Positions 7,153 through 12,078 of a stretch of 12,078 bases of DNA are shown here, piece by piece. This stretch comes from Sphaerosporella brunnea (lineage: Eukaryota; Ascomycota; Pezizomycetes; Pezizales; Pyronemataceae), in contig VXIS01000609.1 of NCBI GenBank assembly GCA_008704415.1, positions 1-12,078 on the forward strand, written 5' to 3'. A model generated the notes under the pieces. The model worked only from the letters and a program-made list of their open reading frames with translations. It did no database searches and had not been told where the DNA came from. The translations under genes were made by a program, and so were the position numbers. Within the stretch, counting starts at the first letter, position 1. Each line of letters starts with the position of its first letter.

Positions 7153-7426
7153 ATGACCTCACACGTGTCTACACCCACCCTCGTGGTCGCGCTCGATCTG
7201 GTCTCTCTCCCTAGTTACAAACAGTGCGCTGAAGAATTGGCATCCGTTAATTCTGAATCCATCTCTGTTCGCTGTGTTTTACCTTGATGCCACCAATCAC
7301 AATTTTCGGAGCTTGCAGCTGGCGCTCGGCCGCCAGAGTAAACGGACATACCCCAGCGACATGCCGACTGTGATTATCATCGGTCTTCCCTCTGTTTTGG
7401 ACTGGGCTAGTAAGGCAGGCACCTAA
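7153..7426 (+). pseudogene. Unidentified coding-like piece split by one frameshift
   Basis: The ATG at 7153 opens a 44-codon frame (MTSHVSTPTLVVALDLVSLP...CVLP) that stops at TGA 7285-7287. Moving one base, the sequence continues as a protein-like frame: DATNHNFRSLQLALGRQSKR, then MPTVIIIGLPSVLDWASKAG, ending at TAA 7424-7426. The break is in GTGTTTTACC; three T instead of four would give CVYLDATNHN and join both parts into about 90 residues. The hydrophobic VIIIGLPSVL after a charged helix looks like an alpha/beta fold. I do not recognise the family. It may be a decayed exon or a gene with a one-base sequence error. Neither upstream nor downstream exons are clear. Confidence 0.35.
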
Positions 7427-8136
7427 AATTCGATGGAACGTTATGGCCGCAGTTATGGTGTTGCTTAGTTGTACTTAATTCTACCCGGCTGCCATGGTAG
7501 CCTGTGCAGCCAGCCAAAACGCGTCGACTGACAAAAGCCTTGGTATCGCTGAACTTCGGGAGTAGTCGTCAATTGTTCCTCCGCTCCCAAGAAACATCAA
7601 ATGGATTCCAATTACCTCGTGTTGCCACGTCCAATCAATGATATGGCCTATACCCACTAACCGTACTCAGTTCAGACAGTCTGCAGATCTGGCGATTACA
7701 GGTGAGTTGGTCGCGAGTCTTGATACTGGACTACTTGGAGCCCGGAGTCGTCAATCGGAAAGATTACGCGATCACCAAACATGGAGCAGTACCCAGCCCG
7801 AGTGCTTTTCCGTGACCAGCACGAAACAAGATTGGAAAAAGGATGGACACGAACCTTCAAACAGATCGCTGTCTCAGGCATTACCCTCCCCAAGATGTGT
7901 AACCGGAAGACAAAATCGCTGGAGCCGCCTCGTCGTGAGTGGGAACTGAGGTGGAAACAGTGTGGTCGACCACAAGATCGGCCGGCGTCGACCACAATTG
8001 CTTGCAGTGCTGCCACGGAGACGCGCGAGCACCTATTCAAGCTCCCGTTCGGGGGTTTCTGGGTTACAGGTTGCGGTAGGTGCTAGGTTCGGCCATTAGC
8101 GCAAAAAAGATTCAATCTGGAGATTTTTAACCTGTT
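7427..8136. other. Overlapping coding-like frames, no clear gene
   Basis: Several frames of 60-110 codons overlap on both strands between 7601 and 8086. The most protein-like plus-strand pieces are MDSNYLVLPRPINDMAYTH from ATG 7601 and, one frame over, LDYLEPGVVNRKDYAITKHG (about 7725-7784). A third is the frame from ATG 7781 (LFRDQHETRLEKGWTRTFKQ). A perfect 5' splice-site consensus (CAG then GTGAGT, 7702-7707) lies among them. No single model fits and no family is recognised. Confidence 0.3.
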
Positions 8137-8139
8137 AGA

Positions 8140-8167
8140 TTTTGGGTTTTCGGTTTTCGGTTTTCGG
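8140..8167 (+). repeat. Four 7-bp repeats, TTTTCGG
   Basis: TTTTGGG followed by three exact TTTTCGG units. A short microsatellite in a T-rich stretch, about 95 bp upstream of a TATA-like sequence. Confidence 0.85.
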
Positions 8168-8260
8168 CTGTTCGGTCATGGTGCGTCACGCAATGCATCC
8201 GCGAGCATTTGCGGACCAGTAAACTGAACACAAATGATTTTGGCTGACGCTCTCTGTTGC

Positions 8261-8266
8261 TATATA
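8261..8266 (+). promoter_or_regulatory. TATA-like box before a possible small gene
   Basis: TATATA lies about 115 bp upstream of the ATG at 8379 and is followed by a CT-rich stretch (TTTTCTTCTCTCTC, about 8304-8317), an arrangement common at fungal transcription starts. Inferred from pattern only. Confidence 0.35.
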
Positions 8267-8378
8267 CGAGGCACTCGCCCCGCTCTATTTGGAGTGTCAT
8301 CGCTTTTCTTCTCTCTCAATCCTACTATTTCCAACCTAACCTGGTGGGTGTGTGCAAGTAATCATATTTCTTGTCCGC

Positions 8379-8618
8379 ATGCAACCTAAGAAGATTATGG
8401 CAGATCCCCCCCGGCATATCGTGTCCGCCGTCGTATTGAAATTCTCTCATGCGTCGACTGTGGCCACCCAAAACACCAATTGAGAGAAATTTTCCAACCT
8501 GGTGAAGCCGTTCCAAGAACCAAAATATCAACAGGTTTTTACTCCCGTACCCCCTCCGGGGCCAAACTTTCTTCCGTACCCGCCAAATTTTACTATCTCC
8601 CTGCGAATGCATGAGTGA
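8379..8618 (+). pseudogene. Possible small gene with one in-frame TGA
   Basis: The ATG at 8379 opens a 79-codon frame to TGA 8616-8618, interrupted only by a TGA at 8481-8483. Before the stop it reads MQPKKIMADPPRHIVSAVVL and then KFSHASTVATQNTN. After it come EKFSNLVKPFQEPKYQQVFT, then a Pro-rich PVPPPGPNFLPYPPNF. The composition on both sides looks protein-like and stays in the same phase. The TATA-like box and CT-rich stretch upstream fit a fungal promoter. No family is recognised. The opposite strand is also open over this stretch (8325-8666), so chance openness is a real alternative. Confidence 0.28.
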
Positions 8619-8639
8619 GAATTTGTGATCACCTGCCTT

Positions 8640-9276
8640 GCCTATTTTTTTTAAATTTTTTTTCAATCATATCGCATTCGACCGCATGCGGTCATGGCAT
8701 ATATACAGAAGAGAGAATGTGCTACCCCTTAGGAACAAGCCTACTCCTCGGGCCTGCGGATCTCGGAAGAAAAGGAAATCGCGATACATACCAGACAGAG
8801 ATAACTGTAGCCACTTCTGCTGCTCCTACTCCTTCCCCTTCCCCTTCCCTTTCCCCTAGCCTTCTTTGTTACCCGGGGCTTGCGCGTCGTGTGTGGTCTT
8901 GCCTCTGATACTTCATGATCTACCGTGACCCCTTCGACTCCCCTCAGGCTGTCACCGTCGCCGCTCCCCAGCAACACAGCTATTTACAACATGGGTCACA
9001 GCTCTCATGCAGAAAGCGCCACACTCTGTTCGGAGCTACGACATCCAGCTTAGCAGTTTTTTTGTCGGGAACTGTTACAGAAAGCTTGCGCACCGACGGA
9101 CATGCTCGCTATACCTCGAAGCCCCACCCGGTGGTTGTCAAGTGTGCCAGGACATGGCAGTGCCTGGTGGGAATGCTTGCACCGTCATACGCAGCGGGAA
9201 GGGCACCTCTTGAGAGTATCTCCCTCGGACAAACTGCCAGTGGCTTCCTCCTCTTCCACTAATCTGCCTCCCTTGA
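8640..9276. other. Low-complexity tracts, no clear gene
   Basis: Holds a T-rich tract (8643-8664), a second TATATA (8700-8705) and a CT-rich tract (about 8818-8865, repeats of CTTCCC). From 8915 to 9260 all three plus frames are partly open, with no family features. This is the left flank of the hAT insertion. Confidence 0.5.
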
Positions 9277-9284
9277 ACCTGGAC
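9277..9284 (+). repeat. Possible left target-site duplication of the hAT
   Basis: ACCTGGAC here and ACCTGGAG at 10416-10423 match at 7 of 8 bases, the duplication length typical of hAT elements. Three extra bases (TCG, 9285-9287) separate the left copy from the terminal CAGTG, whereas the right copy abuts the element. The match may be chance or show small end damage. Confidence 0.45.
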
Positions 9285-9332
9285 TCGCAGTGTTCCGAAC
9301 GGTCCGTTCGGTCCGGTCCTGGCTCTGGACCG

Positions 9333-9359
9333 GACTGGATCGCATGCCGCGATCCAGTC
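9333..9359. other. Left subterminal hairpin of the hAT
   Basis: GACTGGATCGC (9333-9343), loop ATGCC, GCGATCCAGTC (9349-9359): a perfect 11-bp stem, 45 bp in from the left end. The right end has a related pair, GATTGGATCG (10353-10362) with CGATCCAGTC (10375-10384), with one G-T pair. Such subterminal repeats are commonly transposase binding sites in hAT elements; that role is inferred. Confidence 0.8.
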
Positions 9360-9410
9360 TTCAGGACAGACCAGGACTGGCAGTCTTTTTGGTACTGCGG
9401 TCTGGACCGC

Positions 9411-9431
9411 CTGCAGTCGACTGCAGTCGAC
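9411..9431. repeat. Left subterminal palindrome of the hAT
   Basis: CTGCAGTCGACTGCAG (9411-9426) is a perfect 16-bp palindrome, followed by TCGAC, about 123-143 bp from the left end. The right counterpart CAGTCGACTGCAGTTGACTG (10259-10278) is 137-156 bp from the right end. Confidence 0.8.
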
Positions 9432-9492
9432 CGTTGTTTGGGCGTTCACCAGAACACTATCTGTTGCCAATTTTCTACCAATACATGACCGC

Positions 9493-9516
9493 CGCTATCC
9501 CGCTATCCCGCTATCC
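9493..9516 (+). repeat. Three 8-bp repeats, CGCTATCC
   Basis: Exact units at 9493-9500, 9501-9508 and 9509-9516, just past the 3' end of the transposase frame. Confidence 0.85.
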
Positions 9517-10041
9517 CTCTCTCCCGGTCCCCTGCTCTCCTCGTCCTCCGCTGTTCTGTTTCCTCTTTTCAAGCTCCGCTTTGGATAGTGCCTCGAGCAT
9601 TTCATCAAGCTCCTGTAATTGGGAATATTTGGCGGAGATCAATCCATCGCGCGCCCAGCTATTCAAACACTCCAGAGCGCTGATAGCGTCATCGCTCAAG
9701 ATGCACCGATCCGTAATGGTCAATTTTGCACTGCTGAAGACGCGCTCCGGTTCAGCAGACATAGCAGGTATAGTTAGGTACTCAAGCGCCATGCGTGCTA
9801 GGTCCTTGCAAGCATGGCTCGGTGCGCTTTGCAGCCCAATATTTGGGGACATCCTGAACAGCATGCTCATCAAGCGGTGCCTCATGTTGAAAGACTTCCA
9901 TGCTATCACGGCCCAAATCGTCCGCAGCCCGCCGCTGGACGAACTCTGGCTCATGCGAATTGAAAGCGGGGTGACGGCGTGTGCTGTGGTTGAAGTTTGA
10001 GCTTCGGAGTCCGTGGTTGAAGTTTGAGCTCCGGAGGTCAT
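9511..10041 (-). pseudogene. hAT transposase C terminus, frame-shifted
   Basis: C-terminal fragment of a hAT-family transposase. The 176-residue frame contains LARMALEYLTIPAMSAEPER, then VFSSAKLTITDRCILSDDAI and ALECLNSW (residues about 81-130), the hAT C-terminal dimerisation domain, with the signature PAMSAEPERVFSSAK. Upstream the true protein is in a second frame, reading DDLGRDSMEVFQHEAPLDEH then VQDVPKYWAAKRTEP (about 9820-9965). A one-base shift near 9810-9820 therefore breaks the gene. The catalytic RNase H-like core and the BED zinc finger are absent. The ATG at 10041 falls in the minisatellite and is not the natural start. The tail after residue 137 is Glu/Leu/Lys-rich (QLQELDEMLEALSKAELEKR) and could form a coiled coil. 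Confidence 0.85.
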
Positions 10042-10075
10042 GGTTGAAGTTTGAGCTTCGGAGGTGGTGGTTAAG
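9987..10075 (+). repeat. 27-bp minisatellite inside the hAT
   Basis: Units begin at 9987, 10014, 10041 and 10068 (last partial) and read TGGTTGAAGTTTGAGCTTCG plus 7 bp. The period is nine codons, so in the minus-strand frame it gives the repeated peptide SEAQTSTTD without shifting frame. Confidence 0.9.
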
Positions 10076-10415
10076 GGTTATGGACACGTTGAGAATGACG
10101 ACCGGTGGCGAAAGGAATCAAATTTTATTCGCCGGCCAAGAAAGGGTCCACGGCGGCGGTGGGGCATGGAAAAGGGTCCACCGGCAAACGGACTCCCGGC
10201 GGGTTTCTACTATGATACATATCACAAGCTACGTACACATACAATCTTACTCAGCATCCAGTCGACTGCAGTTGACTGCGGTCTTTCCCGGTCCCTGGCA
10301 CCCGTGGACTGGATCAGACTAGATCGTGGCGGTCCTCTTGAAGTGCGGACCGGATTGGATCGTACCAGTCGGTCCGATCCAGTCTGCAGTCCTGGACGGA
10401 CCGTACGGAACACTG

Positions 10416-10423
10416 ACCTGGAG
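10416..10423 (+). repeat. Possible right target-site duplication of the hAT
   Basis: ACCTGGAG directly follows the terminal CACTG; compare ACCTGGAC at 9277-9284. Confidence 0.45.
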
Positions 10424-10938
10424 CTCAACCATCCGCTTAAGCGCAACATTGAACGATGCGCGCCACCTTCGGCCAGCATTTCTCGTGGGAATGCCAAGCG
10501 TCAGGGTGATATTTGTCGCCCCCTAGCAAAATGGTAAGCGATTCCTGGTACACTTCCCGCAATATCCAGTCGCCGCCCCCACCAAGTGATCGGTCACTGT
10601 ATGCCGAAATGCAGAAGCTCACACACTTAGTTCAGTACAGTGTATGATAACTCAAGTGGACTTGACTGCTGCGAAACAAATATGGTGCAACGTGTGAGAA
10701 GGATATGTGAACGAGCGACGATGCGGTTGATCACTCACACATTCACAGGGGGGTACGATAGCAAGAGTAAAGTTGGAGCTAGTCTTGTGGAATCGGCGAA
10801 GTTCCAGAATGATTCCCAACCTCGGAAAAATAGGTTTGACCCCTTTTTTCAAAAGCGCGACTTAGAGATGTTGAAGCTTCAACCTGGTGGTGCCCTCGAA
10901 TAAGGTCCGCTAACTTGATCCTCGAATATTTCATCTAG
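10424..10938. other. hAT right flank, no clear gene
   Basis: Two open frames are present: a minus frame at 10437-10622, with WILREVYQESLTILLGGDKY and DAWHSHEKCWPKVARI, and a plus frame at 10640-10903. The minus one looks mildly protein-like and runs toward the hAT insertion point, so the transposon may have landed in or near a gene. No family is recognised. CTAGCTAGCTAGA at 10935-10947 is a short self-complementary repeat. Confidence 0.35.
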
Positions 10939-11292
10939 CTAGCTAGAACTAAGCACCGTTCGCGATGAAAGAAGCAGATGCGCGTGCTGCTGTGGGGATG
11001 GTGACAGAGGCAGGCGGTCCTCGAACAACATAGCCATCTCGAAGCTGTTCCGTGATGCTCTATCGAAGCGGTGCAGGAATTCCTGGAAAGCACGGAGGTC
11101 AAGGACCCTATAGCCATGTAGCACACCACGGGACGACTCGTCAGATAGCGATGGATAGATAATATGCAGGGCAGCGATCCAATCTTTCCTTTGATGCATC
11201 TTTTTCTCCTTTGGCCTCAGCTCCCTAAGTCGTCTAGAGTGAGCAACACCAACAGCTGGCTCCGGCCAGGAGACATAGAATGAGCTTTCTAT
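10939..11292 (-). CDS. Unidentified protein fragment, 117 open codons
   Basis: The minus frame is open from the TAG at 11295-11293 down to its stop at 10939. The first ATG is at 11199 (MHQRKDWIAALHIIYPSLSD, 86 residues), but the sequence before it in the same frame (SSFYVSWPEPAVGVAHSRRL then RELRPKEKK) is equally protein-like. The first exon or true start may therefore lie upstream, in DNA I cannot join. The middle (HGYRVLDLRAFQEFLHRFDR) is helical and amphipathic. The last 25 residues are Ser/Pro/His-rich. No domain, signal peptide or membrane segment is seen. It could be an exon of a host gene or a piece of an unrecognised mobile element. Confidence 0.35.
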   Translation of the reverse strand: MESSFYVSWPEPAVGVAHSRRLRELRPKEKKMHQRKDWIAALHIIYPSLSDESSRGVLHGYRVLDLRAFQEFLHRFDRASRNSFEMAMLFEDRLPLSPSPQQHAHLLLSSRTVLSSS

Positions 11293-11295
11293 CTA

Positions 11296-11579
11296 TTCGA
11301 ATTCAATATGAAGAACGCAAACAAAACAGCGTAGCCAAACCACCTTCAGGCACTGTGATGAGCCATCTATGCAGTGATATGTTTCCTTTGTTTGTTTTAA
11401 TCATATTGTATTCGGCCGCGCCACTGATGATGATGATGATTGGGGGCGGTGAAGAGAGCTGTGATCTGTTTCCTGGCGCGTACCTAAAAATTCACTCCGC
11501 TTCTGAATCATTCTTTGGCATCCTGTGAGGTGTTTTTTTGTCCTCTAGGTGTAACCTTTTCGTGAGCTTATAAGATCCG
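11296..11579. other. No gene seen; GAT microsatellite
   Basis: A plus frame (11280-11528) has no protein features apart from a Met run made by TGATGATGATGATGAT (11425-11440). Confidence 0.55.
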
Positions 11580-11762
11580 CTATTTCACAGATGCAAATAA
11601 ACTCAGAACCGTTTGTGTATCTGACTTGATAAATACCAAGAGAATACTCGCACTCAGGTCACTGATCAACTCAGTATTTATTGATGATAGTCGATACAAT
11701 CTGGGCTGCTCGAAAGGCCGTATCGAAAGAAGAGAAAAGAATGAATGTAGGAAAAGCTCGTA

Positions 11763-11772
11763 GCTTTTATAG
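11763..11772 (-). promoter_or_regulatory. TATA box of the terminal LTR
   Basis: CTATAAAAGC on the minus strand, about 305 bp inside the proposed LTR start. The predicted transcription start is near 11735. Confidence 0.5.
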
Positions 11773-12042
11773 CCAACGATGCTGAGTACATCATGTGATA
11801 ACAATCTGGTGGCAAATTCGAAACTAAGGAAAGAATGGTCTAGAAGACCTGCAAGTCTGCCTTGTGGAAACTAGAAGATTCCAAAGTGACGTAGCATCGA
11901 AGGGGCTAGAAAGTGCTAGAAACATGGTGACAAAACATAGTAAAGAAAGTAATGGAAACTCGTAGAATGCTGTTATCATACCATCGTTACTGCCTTATAG
12001 TTTTATATCTTAGTAAGGAAATACGTAAGAAAGAACCATAGT

Positions 12043-12063
12043 AAGTGTAATAATCTTACACTT
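12043..12063. other. Hairpin near the start of the terminal LTR
   Basis: AAGTGTAA (12043-12050), loop TAATC, TTACACTT (12056-12063): a perfect 8-bp stem, 14 bp inside the proposed LTR end. Confidence 0.8.
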
Positions 12064-12078
12064 CCCCTTAAAAAACAG

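Larger units (their letters stand above)
9288..10415 (-). mobile_element. hAT DNA transposon, internally deleted (1128 bp)
   Basis: The left end CAGTGTTCCGAACGGTCCGT (9288-9307) and the reverse complement of 10396-10415 agree at 19 of 20 bases, and CAGTG-type termini are typical of hAT transposons. Both subterminal regions hold GGTCC/GGACC words, a long hairpin (9333-9359; 10353-10384) and CAGTCGACTG-type palindromes (9411-9431; 10259-10278), placed at similar distances from each end. The interior contains only the C-terminal part of a minus-strand transposase, a 27-bp minisatellite and about 170 bp without a gene. A full hAT encodes 600-800 residues, so this copy is a non-autonomous deletion derivative. 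Confidence 0.85.
11580..12077 (-). mobile_element. Probable LTR, minus orientation, reaching the window end
   Basis: Read on the minus strand it begins TGTTTTTTAAGGGGAAG and carries a TATA box (CTATAAAAGC, 11763-11772). A CT-rich start region follows (CTTTTCTCTTCTTTCG), then an AATAAA-type signal near 11680. Just outside its 3' side is CTTATAAGCTC (about 11569-11579), which resembles a primer-binding site complementary to a tRNA anticodon region. The sequence is AT-rich and unlike the first LTR pair. A perfect hairpin lies just inside the 5' end (12043-12063). The 3' boundary is uncertain and the rest of any element would lie outside, or be missing. A solo LTR is possible. Confidence 0.5.

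Noticed and set aside
8325..8666. Minus-strand open frame of 113 codons
   Set aside because: It begins in a poly-T tract, has no family features, and the plus strand carries a more gene-like arrangement.
9290..10000. Plus-strand open frame of 236 codons in the hAT
   Set aside because: It is antisense to the transposase fragment, which has a clear hAT dimerisation signature, and starts within the terminal repeat.
11580..11804. Minus-strand open frame of 74 codons
   Set aside because: It runs through the TATA box and start region of the proposed LTR and shows no protein features.
1..12078. tRNA or rRNA genes
   Set aside because: No cloverleaf with box A/B and no rRNA-like stretch was seen on either strand; primer-binding sites only resemble parts of tRNA complements.

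Overview
The window looks like a transposon-rich, gene-poor stretch of a filamentous fungal genome, more likely a basidiomycete than an ascomycete. The reasons are eukaryotic: TATA boxes, a CA-rich 5' leader before one start codon, Ty1/copia, Helitron and hAT relics of fungal type, and no operons, ribosome binding sites or long uninterrupted bacterial genes. The organism call is an inference, not a match to a known genome.

Layout. (1) Positions 1-3025 form a large imperfect inverted repeat with a 7-nt spacer at 1498-1504. Each arm holds the 5' part of one Ty1/copia-type LTR element: a 222-223 bp LTR (TGTTG...CAACA) with three 24-bp U3 repeats and a TATA box, a primer-binding site resembling the complement of the initiator-tRNA-Met anticodon region, a leader carrying eight 21-nt hairpin repeats, and a gag gene that stops just after its CCHC zinc knuckle, where the sequence turns back on itself. 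The arms differ mainly by one-base insertions and deletions. That is what an unresolved fold-back long read would give, but a real inverted duplication able to make a hairpin RNA is not excluded. (2) 3026-3497 is GC- and purine-rich with no recognisable gene. (3) 3498-5298 is a dead Helitron: the Rep part has an in-frame TGA and ends inside the catalytic tyrosine motif, about 340 bp of unrelated sequence follows, then a frame-broken helicase C terminus. (4) 5560-6265 (minus) holds the best host-gene candidate, a small Pro/Ser-rich protein with an N-terminal Cys triplet. (5) 6266-9287 is mostly non-coding, with short coding-like pieces (7153-7426, 7601-8086, 8379-8618) broken by single-base shifts or one stop. 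(6) 9288-10415 is a 1.13-kb internally deleted hAT element with terminal repeats, symmetric subterminal hairpins and palindromes, and the C-terminal dimerisation part of its transposase. (7) 10424-11579 has one unidentified minus-strand reading frame (10939-11292). (8) 11580-12077 looks like a second, unrelated LTR in minus orientation, running to the window end.

No element here looks able to move by itself: the copia arms lack pol, the Helitron lacks its catalytic tyrosines and most of its helicase, and the hAT lacks most of its transposase. The features most worth checking are the inverted copia arms and the hairpin-repeat leader inside them.
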